Source: Nocardia kruczakiae NBRC 101016
Lineage (GTDB): Bacteria; Actinomycetota; Actinomycetes; Mycobacteriales; Mycobacteriaceae
Assembly (NCBI RefSeq): GCF_001612965.1
Contig: NZ_BDBL01000046.1
Coordinates: 1 to 64,000 of the forward strand
Length of the DNA: 64,000 bases
Reading direction: 5' to 3'
Shown: positions 34,764 through 42,244 of the stretch, one piece after another
How the letters are laid out: the number at the start of each line of letters is the position of its first letter
Position numbering within the stretch: the first letter of the stretch is position 1
Notes under the pieces: generated by a model
The model's database searches: none
What the model was told of the DNA's origin: nothing
What the model saw: only the letters and a program-made list of their open reading frames with translations
Program-made: the position numbers and the translations under genes

Positions 34764-35787
34764 ATTTCCGCGCCTGCCCCGCCGCCAGGTTCTGCGCGGT
34801 CGAGTGATCGTCGCGTTCACCGTTACGGGGCTGGTCTCGGCACTGCTGGCGGTGCTGATCGCGAAGCTCGACGGTGGCGGCTGGCGCACCGCGCTGGCCT
34901 GCGCACTCGGCGGCACCGTGATCGGCGCGATCTTCGGAATCTGGTTGTCGCATCGTTTGCTGGAACCGTTGCGCCAGGTCACGGGCACCGCGGCCAAGAT
35001 CGCCTCCGGTGAGCTCGGCACCCGGCTGCCCGATACCGACGATCCCGATCTGGCCCCGACCGTGGACGCGTTCAACACCATGGTCGACTCGCTGCAGAAC
35101 CGCATCGACCGCGAACGCCGGCTGGTGGGTGATGTGAGTCACGAACTGCGCACGCCGCTGACCACCCTCACCACCAGTGTCGGGGTGATGTCGCGCTATG
35201 AGGATCAACTTCCGGAGCGGTCGCGGCGGGCGCTGGAACTGGTGCGCGCCGAACTCGACCATCTGCGCAGGTTGCTCGATGATCTGCTGGCGCTGGCCCG
35301 GGCCGAGGCGCGGATGCACGGCGCCGACGCCGAACCGTTGTCGGTGCGCGAACTGCTCACCCACACCCTCGCGGAAATGCGTTATTCACCGGAACTGCTG
35401 ACCGTCGCCGACGACGGAATCGTGACCGGGCGAAAGCTCGAACTCGAGCGAGCGCTGGTGAATTTGCTCGAGAATGCGCAGCGGCACGGCGGTGGAGTGA
35501 TCGCGGTGGGGGTCGCACGTGCCGGGGACGAAATGGTGATCACGGTCGACGACGCCGGTCCGGGAGTGGCGCCACAGGATCGCCAACGCATCTTCGAAAG
35601 ATTCGTGACGGTGCGCCGCGGGAAACGTTCGGGCACCGGCATCGGATTGGCATTGGTGGCCGAAACCGTTGCCGCCCACGGGGGCCGCGTGAAATGTGAC
35701 GACCGTCCCGGCGGAGGTGCTCGATTCATGGTGTGGTTGCCCACCGTGACGAAATTCACCGATCATACTTCTGTAACACAACCGTAA
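34750..35787 (+). CDS. Histidine kinase with minimal extracytoplasmic loop
   Basis: A 345-residue sensor kinase. Two membrane helices (VIVAFTVTGLVSALLAVLIA and ALACALGGTVIGAIFGIWLS) are separated by only about ten residues (KLDGGGWRT), so there is almost no external sensor domain. HAMP follows from about residue 68, then the H-box DVSHELRTPLTTL with phospho-accepting His 131, N-box NLLENAQRHG, and G-boxes DDAGPGV and GTGIGLAL. This layout is that of intramembrane-sensing kinases, which respond to membrane state or to a partner protein. It overlaps the regulator gene by 14 nt and ends 49 bp before ectA. Confidence 0.92.
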   Translation: MCSARFPRLPRRQVLRGRVIVAFTVTGLVSALLAVLIAKLDGGGWRTALACALGGTVIGAIFGIWLSHRLLEPLRQVTGTAAKIASGELGTRLPDTDDPDLAPTVDAFNTMVDSLQNRIDRERRLVGDVSHELRTPLTTLTTSVGVMSRYEDQLPERSRRALELVRAELDHLRRLLDDLLALARAEARMHGADAEPLSVRELLTHTLAEMRYSPELLTVADDGIVTGRKLELERALVNLLENAQRHGGGVIAVGVARAGDEMVITVDDAGPGVAPQDRQRIFERFVTVRRGKRSGTGIGLALVAETVAAHGGRVKCDDRPGGGARFMVWLPTVTKFTDHTSVTQP

Positions 35788-35836
35788 AGTAGTCGCACGA
35801 TAGACCTCAACGTTCGCGGGCAATTCTGAAGAGGTG

Positions 35837-36406
35837 ATGCAGACCCGAACGCGGAGTATGTCGTTCAGTTCTCCGGCAACCGACGAGCCGAACGGCCGTC
35901 GGCACGTTTCCTCCCAGACGCTGATTCGTCGGCCGCGGGTGGACGACGGAGCGCGGATGTGGCGAATCGCAGTGGATTCCCAAGTGCTCGACGCCAATTC
36001 GAGTTACGCGTATCTGCTGTGGAGCCGTGACTTCGCCTCGACCACCGTCGTGGCCGAAATCGACTCGGAGATAGCAGGATTCGTCACCGGATATCTGCGC
36101 CCGGAATCGCCGGACACGCTGTTCATCTGGCAGGTAGCCGTCGATCACGCCTTCCGCGGCCGCGGAGTGGGCGTTGCAATGCTGGATCGGCTCGTCGAAG
36201 ACGTCGCCGACCAAGGTGTTTCGAAGTTGGAGACAACCGTTTCGCCGGACAACGAAGCCTCGCTGGCAATGTTCGCGTCACTGGCCCGGCGCCGTGACGC
36301 GGAAATGACGCGAGAAACGTTGTTCGAGCCAGAAGATTTTCCGGACGGGCACGAATCGGAGGACCTGTACCGGATCGCGCCACTGCAGGGTGACGCAAAA
36401 CGATAG
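35837..36406 (+). CDS. ectA: L-2,4-diaminobutyrate acetyltransferase EctA
   Basis: EctA acetylates L-2,4-diaminobutyrate to N-gamma-acetyl-diaminobutyrate, the second step of ectoine synthesis. It is a GNAT protein of about 189 residues. Visible motifs are LIRRPRVDDGARMWRIAVDS, LDANSSYAYLLWSRDFASTT (strongly EctA-like), VAVDHAFRGRGVGVAMLDRL as the acetyl-CoA loop, and ETTVSPDNEASLAMF. The start is uncertain: GTG 35834, ATG 35837 and ATG 35858 all precede the domain, each with a nearby purine-rich sequence. It is the first gene of ectABCD. Confidence 0.96.
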   Translation: MQTRTRSMSFSSPATDEPNGRRHVSSQTLIRRPRVDDGARMWRIAVDSQVLDANSSYAYLLWSRDFASTTVVAEIDSEIAGFVTGYLRPESPDTLFIWQVAVDHAFRGRGVGVAMLDRLVEDVADQGVSKLETTVSPDNEASLAMFASLARRRDAEMTRETLFEPEDFPDGHESEDLYRIAPLQGDAKR

Positions 36407-36418
36407 GAAGGATCATCG

Positions 36419-37681
36419 ATGACCACCGCTGAGATGACCGTTTTCGAATCGCTCGAATCGAATGTCCGTGGATATTGCCGTTCGTGGCCCACGCTCTTCG
36501 ACACCGCCTCCGGCGCCTGGCTGCGCGACGGTAGCGGACGTGATTACCTCGATTTCTTCGCGGGCGCGGGAGCGCTCAACTACGGGCACAACAACCCCCT
36601 TCTCAAAGAAGCATTGATCGATTACATCGCCCGTGACGGAATTACCCACGGACTCGACATGTCGACCGTCGCGAAGCGTGAATTGCTGGAGACGATCAAC
36701 AACGTTCTGCTGGATCCGCGCGGCCTCGATTACAAGGTGCAGTTCCCCGGTCCCACCGGTGCGAACGCGGTGGAATCGGCGCTGAAACTGGCCCGCAAGG
36801 TGACCGGCCGCACGTCGATTCTGAATTTCACCAACGCATTTCACGGCATGACCCTCGGCGCGCTGTCGGTGACCGGAAACGCGACCAAGCGCGCGGGCGC
36901 CGGAGTACCGTTGAACCACGTGAATCCGATGCCCTACGACGGGTATCTGGACGGCACCGACGATCTGGCGTGGATGGAGCGGGTCCTCGATGACAATTCC
37001 TCCGGTGTGGACAAGCCCGCGGCGGTGATCGTGGAAACCGTGCAGGGCGAGGGCGGCGTGAACGTCGCTCGGGCGCAGTGGCTGCGGCACCTGTCGGAGC
37101 TGTGTGCCGCGCGCGGAATTCTGCTCATCGTCGACGACGTGCAGATGGGCTGCGGCCGGACCGGCCCGTTCTTCTCCTTCGAGATCGCCGGCATCACCCC
37201 CGACATCGTCACCCTGTCGAAGTCGATCGGCGGTTACGGCATGCCGCTGGCGCTGGTGCTGATGAAGCGCGAGCTGGACCAGTGGGCGCCCGGTGAGCAC
37301 AACGGCACCTTCCGCGGGAACAACCCGGCGTTCGTGACCGCCCGCGTGGCGCTCGAGCACTACTGGACCGATGACCGGCTGGAGGTGTCCACCGCCGCCA
37401 AGGGCGAGAAGATCCGAAAGTCGTTCGAGGCCCTCTCGGAGAACTTCGAGGGTGTCTCGACCCGCGGACGCGGGCTGGTGCAGGGACTGGTGTTCGACGA
37501 CGCCTCGGAGGCGGGCAAGGTCAGCAGCATCGCCTTCGAGGAGGGCCTGCTGGTGGAGACCTCCGGCGCCGAAGACCAGGTGGTCAAGCTGCTGCCGCCG
37601 CTGACCATTACCGACGACGAACTCGACCACGGCCTGGCCATCCTGGACCGGGCGGTCGACATGGCCCGAGGAGGCAACTGA
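36419..37681 (+). CDS. ectB: Diaminobutyrate-2-oxoglutarate transaminase EctB
   Basis: This PLP enzyme of 420 residues converts aspartate semialdehyde to L-2,4-diaminobutyrate, using glutamate, the first committed step of ectoine synthesis. It shows the class III aminotransferase features DYLDFFAGAGALNYGHNNP, PTGANAVESALKLARKVTGR, VETVQGEGGVN, IVDDVQMGCGRTG and the PLP lysine 268 in LSKSIGGYGMPLAL. The ATG is preceded by AGGAAGG. It lies 12 bp after ectA and 2 bp before ectC. Length matches the family. Confidence 0.98.
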   Translation: MTTAEMTVFESLESNVRGYCRSWPTLFDTASGAWLRDGSGRDYLDFFAGAGALNYGHNNPLLKEALIDYIARDGITHGLDMSTVAKRELLETINNVLLDPRGLDYKVQFPGPTGANAVESALKLARKVTGRTSILNFTNAFHGMTLGALSVTGNATKRAGAGVPLNHVNPMPYDGYLDGTDDLAWMERVLDDNSSGVDKPAAVIVETVQGEGGVNVARAQWLRHLSELCAARGILLIVDDVQMGCGRTGPFFSFEIAGITPDIVTLSKSIGGYGMPLALVLMKRELDQWAPGEHNGTFRGNNPAFVTARVALEHYWTDDRLEVSTAAKGEKIRKSFEALSENFEGVSTRGRGLVQGLVFDDASEAGKVSSIAFEEGLLVETSGAEDQVVKLLPPLTITDDELDHGLAILDRAVDMARGGN

Positions 37682-37683
37682 CC

Positions 37684-38076
37684 ATGATCGTGCGTACCAC
37701 TGCCGAGATCACCGGAACCGACCGCGACGTCGCGGCCGAGGACTGGCGCAGCAAGCGGATCATCCTCGGCGGCGACGGGGTGGGTTTCTCCTTCCACGAG
37801 ACGACGATTCAGCCGAACACCGTGCACGAGTTCCACTATCAGAACCACGTCGAAGCGGTGTGGCTGGTGGAGGGCGAGGGCACGCTCACGGACCTGACCA
37901 ACGACGTCACCTACGACCTGGCGCCGGGAACGATGTACCTGCTCAACGGGCACGAGCGGCATCGGGTCGAGACCCGCACCCTGATGCGGATGCTGTGTGT
38001 GTTCAACCCTCCGGTCACGGGCAAGGAAGTTCACGACGAGAACGGCGTCTATCCGCTGGTGGCCGTAGGCGAGTAG
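37684..38076 (+). CDS. ectC: L-ectoine synthase EctC
   Basis: EctC is a cupin-fold dehydratase that closes N-acetyl-diaminobutyrate to ectoine. The 130-residue protein has the family start MIVRTTAEITGTDRDVAAED and cupin metal/substrate motifs NTVHEFHYQNHVEAVWLVEG and MYLLNGHERHRVET. GGAGG lies in the end of ectB just before the ATG. The product is a compatible solute that protects against osmotic and temperature stress. Confidence 0.98.
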   Translation: MIVRTTAEITGTDRDVAAEDWRSKRIILGGDGVGFSFHETTIQPNTVHEFHYQNHVEAVWLVEGEGTLTDLTNDVTYDLAPGTMYLLNGHERHRVETRTLMRMLCVFNPPVTGKEVHDENGVYPLVAVGE

Positions 38077-38103
38077 TGATGTAGTTAGGAGGACGACGCC
38101 GCG

Positions 38104-38985
38104 ATGACGTTGGCGGAGAGTCGAATCGACCGCTACCGGACCAGAACCGCCGTAGCGGTACCGCCGGTGGAGCGCACCGACCCCACGGTGTGGGGCACGG
38201 TCACCTCACCGGAGCTGCAGAATTTCGATGCCGATGGGTACGCGATCATCGACGAGTTGCTGACCCCGATGGAGGTGGCCGATATCGCCACCGACATCGA
38301 TCGGCTGGCCGCCGATCCGGTGTTGCGTGCCGACGAGCGGGTGATCATCGAGAAGAAGTCGAACAGCGTTCGTTCGATCTTCGAGGTGCACAAGATCAGC
38401 GCCGTGGTGGCGGAGCTGGTGCGGGACGAGCGGATCGTCGGGATGGCCCGCCAGATTCTCGGTTCCGACGTCTACATCCATCAGAGCCGGGTGAACTACA
38501 TGCCCGGTTTCGAGGGTGCCGGGTTCTATTGGCATTCGGATTTCGAGACCTGGCACGCCGAGGACGGGATGCCCTCACCGCGTGCGGTGAGCCTGTCGAT
38601 CGCGCTGACCGACAACTATCCGTTCAACGGCAGCCTGATGTTGTTGCCGGGCTCGCACCGGCAGTTCATGCCGTGCCAGGGCGAGACTCCCGACGAGCAC
38701 TACCGGGAATCGTTGCGAGAGCAGCGGATCGGCGTGCCCGCGCAGGAGGATCTGGCCCAGCTGGCCGACAAGTACGGCATCGCGCAGTTCACCGGCGCAC
38801 GCGGTTCGGCGCTGCTGTTCGATTCCAACATCATGCACGGCTCGTCGAACAACATCACGCCGTTCGCGCGCTCGAACGTCTTCCTGGTGTTCAACAGCGT
38901 GGAGAACACTCTCGAAGAACCGTATTCGGCCCAGCATCAGAGGCCGACCTATATCGCCTCGCGCGATTTCACCCCCCTCCGCTGA
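38104..38985 (+). CDS. ectD: Ectoine 5-hydroxylase EctD
   Basis: EctD is an Fe(II)/2-oxoglutarate dioxygenase that converts ectoine to 5-hydroxyectoine. The 293-residue protein carries the iron ligands His 144 and Asp 146 in FYWHSDFETWHAEDGMPSPR and His 245 in NIMHGSSNN, positions that agree closely with characterised EctD proteins. The motif from 142 on is the EctD signature. TTAGGAGG lies about 10 nt before ATG 38104. It completes ectABCD, so this organism should make both ectoine and hydroxyectoine. Confidence 0.98.
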   Translation: MTLAESRIDRYRTRTAVAVPPVERTDPTVWGTVTSPELQNFDADGYAIIDELLTPMEVADIATDIDRLAADPVLRADERVIIEKKSNSVRSIFEVHKISAVVAELVRDERIVGMARQILGSDVYIHQSRVNYMPGFEGAGFYWHSDFETWHAEDGMPSPRAVSLSIALTDNYPFNGSLMLLPGSHRQFMPCQGETPDEHYRESLREQRIGVPAQEDLAQLADKYGIAQFTGARGSALLFDSNIMHGSSNNITPFARSNVFLVFNSVENTLEEPYSAQHQRPTYIASRDFTPLR

Positions 38986-38998
38986 GCGGGGGGGTGAC
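38974..38998 (+). terminator. Hairpin at the end of ectD
   Basis: A C-run followed by TCCGC, a TGA loop and GCGG plus a G-run form a strong stem overlapping the ectD stop codon. No T-run follows. It may stop transcription or protect the 3' end of the ect message together with the larger palindrome downstream. Confidence 0.5.
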
Positions 38999-39072
38999 CC
39001 GATCACGTCGGGACCGATGATCGCGCGGGTTCGCTCCCGACGGTGGCGGGGCGAGCCCGGCATCCCCGGCGC

Positions 39073-39111
39073 GTTTTCGGCCGGAATCCGATTCGGATTC
39101 CGGCCGAAAAC
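39073..39111. terminator. Long perfect palindrome, bidirectional terminator
   Basis: Nineteen-base arms (39073-39091 and 39093-39111) flank a single central T. The stem begins with four T and ends with four A, so either strand gives a GC-rich hairpin followed by T residues. It lies between the convergent ectD and acyl-CoA dehydrogenase genes and is a typical two-way intrinsic terminator. Confidence 0.8.
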
Positions 39112-39162
39112 ATGTCCGGGGCGTCGGCGGTATGGGACCGCGCCCCGGCGATCGCGCGCCGC

Positions 39163-40287
39163 TCAGCCCCGCGTCAGCGCGGCGTAGCGGGCGATGTGCT
39201 GGTCCGCGGAACCGTATTCGGTGCGAATCGCGGTGAGCCGCTTGAAGAAATGCCCGATCGCGAGTTCCTCGGTCATGCCCATCGCGCCGTGCAGTTGCAC
39301 CGCGTGCTGGCCGATGAAGCCGGCGGCGCGGGCGACGGTGGCCTTGGCCGCCGCGGCGGCCCGGGCGCGGACCTTCGGTTCGGCGTCGAGTTTCAGCGTC
39401 ACCAGGTAGGTGGCGGCCACCGCCTGTTCGAGCTCCAGGTGCATATCGACCATGCGGTGCTGCAGTACCTGGAAACTGGCGATCGGCACGCCGAACTGGC
39501 GGCGCTGCTTGCTGTATTCGACGGTGTCGGCCAGTACCCGCCGCATTCCGCCCACGGCCTCGGCGCAGATGGCGGCGATCGCCTCGTCGATGGCTCGTTC
39601 GACCGACTCGTCGGCCGCACCCTCGGTACCGAGCAGTGCGTCGGCGGGGACCCGGACGCCGTCGAGGACCAGATCGGCCGCGCGGCGTTCGTCGATCGTG
39701 CGGTAGGGGTGCTGCGTGAGACCGGCCGCGTCGGCCGGCACCACGAACAGTGACAGACCGGCCGCGTCGGGGGTGCGGGCGGTCACCAGCAGATGGGTGG
39801 CCAGCGGTGCGGTGGTCACCACCGCCTTGGTGCCGTCGAGGACCCAGTCGGCGCCGTCGCGGCGGGCGGTCGTCGCCACGCGTGCGAGGTCGTAGCCGGA
39901 GTCGGCTTCCAGGGCGGCGAAGGCGGTGATCACCGAGCCGTCGACGATGCCGCGCAACAGTTCCTCGGCCCGCGCGCCGCCGGCGCGGCGCAGCAGTCCG
40001 CCGCCCAGGACGGCGGTGTCGACATAGGGTTCGACGACCAGGGCGCCGCCGAGCGCCTCGGCGATGATCATGGTCTCGATCGCGCCGCCGTCGAATCCGC
40101 CGACACTCTCGGGCAGGCTCGCCCCCAGAATGCCGACCTCCTCGGCGAAGCCGCGCCAGATCTCCGGCTGATGGCCGGCGCCGACCCGCGCCGCGGCCCG
40201 GCTTTTCTCCAGATCGTAACGGGCGGCGAGAAATTCGGTGACCGTGTCACGGAGCAGTTGCTGTTCGGCAGTGAATTCGAAGTCCAT
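39163..40287 (-). CDS. Acyl-CoA dehydrogenase, second gene of a pair
   Basis: A 374-residue flavoprotein dehydrogenase that begins MDFEFTAEQQLLRDTVTEFL. Domains follow the acyl-CoA dehydrogenase order: N-terminal helical, beta and C-terminal helical (VEYSKQRRQFGVPIASFQVL, ARAAGFIGQHAVQLHGAMGM). The usual catalytic-Glu motif near the C-terminus is replaced by GMTEELAIGHFFKRL. It starts 3 bp after the stop of the 410-residue partner, typical of mycobacterial FadE pairs that form heterotetramers. Substrate unknown; such pairs often act on sterol side chains or branched acyl-CoAs. Confidence 0.9.
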   Translation of the reverse strand: MDFEFTAEQQLLRDTVTEFLAARYDLEKSRAAARVGAGHQPEIWRGFAEEVGILGASLPESVGGFDGGAIETMIIAEALGGALVVEPYVDTAVLGGGLLRRAGGARAEELLRGIVDGSVITAFAALEADSGYDLARVATTARRDGADWVLDGTKAVVTTAPLATHLLVTARTPDAAGLSLFVVPADAAGLTQHPYRTIDERRAADLVLDGVRVPADALLGTEGAADESVERAIDEAIAAICAEAVGGMRRVLADTVEYSKQRRQFGVPIASFQVLQHRMVDMHLELEQAVAATYLVTLKLDAEPKVRARAAAAAKATVARAAGFIGQHAVQLHGAMGMTEELAIGHFFKRLTAIRTEYGSADQHIARYAALTRG

Positions 40288-40290
40288 CTC

Positions 40291-41523
40291 TCACAGTCCC
40301 AGGGTTGCCTTGGCGATGATGTTGCGCTGAATCTCGTTGCTGCCCGCGTAGATCGAGCCCGCGCGGTCGTTGAAGTACCGCAGCGGCGCGACGGCCTGCC
40401 ACGGTTCGCCGCTGAGATATCCGTCGGCGGGCGCGACGAAGTCGGCGACCGGACCACCCGGCATGGCGGCGTGCGGCTGATAGGCGCGCCCGCGCGGACC
40501 GGCGGCCTCGAAGGCCAATTCGGTGAGCCGCTGGCTCAATTCGGTGCCCAGAATCTTGATCGTGGACGCGGCCGGACCCGGATCCTTCCCGCGCGAAATG
40601 GCCGACATGGTGCGGTATTCCAGGATCTCGAGGACGTCGGCCCGGATCCGGGCGTCGGCCAGTTTCGCCGCGAAGGCGGGTTCGTCGAGCAGGCTGGCGC
40701 CCGCGAAACCGGGCTGTCCGGCCGCGTGCTGGGCCAGCGATTCGGCCAGCACCTGCAGCGCCGGGCCGTAGGCCGAGCCGCCGCGCTCGAAGTTCAGCAG
40801 ATGTTTGGCGACCGTCCAGCCCTCGTCGATGCGGCCGATGATGTTGGTCTTCGACACCCGGACACCGTCGAAGAACACCTGGTTCTGCACCTGCTCACCG
40901 GAGGTCATGACCAGCGGGCGGATCTCGATGCCGGGGGTGTCCATCGGGATCAGCACGAAGGTGATGCCCTGCTGTTTGCGTTCCAGTTTCGAGGTGCGGA
41001 CCAGGGCGAAGATCCAGTTGGCCTCGGTGGCGTGGGTGGTCCAGATCTTGGAACCGGTGCACACCAGATCGTCGCCGTCGGAGACCGCGGCCATGGTCAG
41101 CGAGGCCAGATCGGAGCCCGCCTCGGGTTCGGAATAGCCCTGGCAGAAGAACACCTCGCCGGTGAGGATGCGCGGCAGGAAGTAGTCCTTCTGCTCCGGG
41201 GTGCCGAAGGCGATGATCGCGTGCGCGACCATCCGGATGCCCATCGGCGAGAGTGCGGGCGCGCCGGCGAGGGTGGATTCACGATCGAAGATGTAGTGCT
41301 GCGTCATGCTCCAGTCACAGCCGCCGTGGGCGACCGGCCAGGCCGGCGCCGCCCAGCCACGGGCGTGCAGGATGTGCTGCCACTGCATGCTGGCCTCGTG
41401 ATCCGGGTACACGCTGGTGGCGAGCTGACCGGCGCGACGTAGTTCCGGGGTCAAATTCTCGTCCAGGAAGCGCCGCACCTCGTCGCGAAACGCCAGATCG
41501 GTGGGCGACCAGTCCAGATTCAC
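40291..41523 (-). CDS. Acyl-CoA dehydrogenase, first gene of a pair
   Basis: A 410-residue acyl-CoA dehydrogenase (alpha,beta-dehydrogenation of acyl-CoA with FAD). It starts VNLDWSPTDLAFRDEVRRFL at GTG 41523, with AAGGAG 6 nt upstream. FAD-contact motifs are FFCQGYSEPEAGSDLASL and KIWTTHATEANWIFALVRTS. The C-terminus reads AGSIYAGSNEIQRNIIAKAT, with Ala where medium-chain enzymes carry the catalytic Glu (YEGT), so the base must sit elsewhere or in the partner. The frame stays open far upstream, but nothing there matches the family. It is co-transcribed with the 374-residue partner. Confidence 0.93.
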   Translation of the reverse strand: MNLDWSPTDLAFRDEVRRFLDENLTPELRRAGQLATSVYPDHEASMQWQHILHARGWAAPAWPVAHGGCDWSMTQHYIFDRESTLAGAPALSPMGIRMVAHAIIAFGTPEQKDYFLPRILTGEVFFCQGYSEPEAGSDLASLTMAAVSDGDDLVCTGSKIWTTHATEANWIFALVRTSKLERKQQGITFVLIPMDTPGIEIRPLVMTSGEQVQNQVFFDGVRVSKTNIIGRIDEGWTVAKHLLNFERGGSAYGPALQVLAESLAQHAAGQPGFAGASLLDEPAFAAKLADARIRADVLEILEYRTMSAISRGKDPGPAASTIKILGTELSQRLTELAFEAAGPRGRAYQPHAAMPGGPVADFVAPADGYLSGEPWQAVAPLRYFNDRAGSIYAGSNEIQRNIIAKATLGL

Positions 41524-41659
41524 GAAGAACTCCTTGTGCGATAAACGGGCCTCTACCTTCTCATTTACTCCGGGTCGAGCGCAAATGGTCGTTAACTTAT
41601 TGAGGTAGCGAGCGGTGTGCCGAGACGATCCGCCGCAGGCTGGGCCAAGCCCGTGTGTG

Positions 41660-41691
41660 TCCGAAACACGCGCGGGGACTTGCGTTTCGGA
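41660..41691. promoter_or_regulatory. Inverted repeat TCCGAAAC-N16-GTTTCGGA
   Basis: Perfect 8-bp arms (41660-41667 and 41684-41691), spaced by 16 bp, lie between the divergent acyl-CoA dehydrogenase and secreted-protein genes, about 30 bp before the latter. Operator or mRNA leader stem are both possible. Confidence 0.35.
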
Positions 41692-41718
41692 GCCTTGTGT
41701 GAGGAAAGATGGACCCTC

Positions 41719-42156
41719 ATGTACGCATCTCGAGTGCTTCGTGTGTTCGTCCGGGCGGTACCGGCCGTGCTGGTCGCGTTGCTCGCCGCCGCCACATTCG
41801 CGGTCGCCGGCGGCGTCGCCTCGGCAGCTCCGATGCCGCTGCCGTCGATCGACAGCGGTGGTGTCACGAGACTGGCGATCGCGCCCGGCCAGAACTCCGT
41901 CACCGGCCAGGGATCCGTGGTGGCGAACAAGATCGCCAATTACTCCATCGGATCGGTCGGGGGGCAGAAGCTGATCTTCGACATCACCTCGAACAACGGC
42001 CAGGCCCGCGTGACCGTGGCACCGCTGATCGGAGGTCCGGTCGCGTCCGACGTCCCGCACGCCGAGATCGTGGCCGACGGCCTCGACTACCAGATCTACG
42101 TCAGCTCCGCCGACGGCTCGCCCAGCGACTTCACGCTGACCGTCACCGCCGCCTGA
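41719..42156 (+). CDS. Small secreted protein of unknown function
   Basis: A 145-residue protein with a clear Sec signal: basic start MYASRVLRVFVRAVPAV, hydrophobic LVALLAAATFAVAGG, and a signal-peptidase site after VASA. The mature part of about 105 residues is beta-rich and polar, begins with PMPLPSIDSGGVTRLAIAPG, ends with SDFTLTVTAA, and has no cysteine. I do not recognise a family; it could be a cell-wall-associated Ig-like protein. ATG 41719 has GAGGAAAG about 10 nt upstream. It stands alone and is followed by a strong terminator. Confidence 0.72.
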   Translation: MYASRVLRVFVRAVPAVLVALLAAATFAVAGGVASAAPMPLPSIDSGGVTRLAIAPGQNSVTGQGSVVANKIANYSIGSVGGQKLIFDITSNNGQARVTVAPLIGGPVASDVPHAEIVADGLDYQIYVSSADGSPSDFTLTVTAA

Positions 42157-42173
42157 TTCCGGGCCCGATTCGG

Positions 42174-42207
42174 CGGATGCCGGGCGAACACGTTCGCCCG
42201 GCATCCG
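42174..42207 (+). terminator. Strong hairpin between the secreted-protein gene and smc
   Basis: CGGATGCCGGGCGAA (42174-42188) and TTCGCCCGGCATCCG (42193-42207) form a perfect 15-pair stem with a CACG loop, 18 bp after the stop codon. It isolates smc from upstream transcription. Confidence 0.75.
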
Positions 42208-42244
42208 ACCGGCAACGCCCCCCGACCGGGTAGCCTGACCGACT

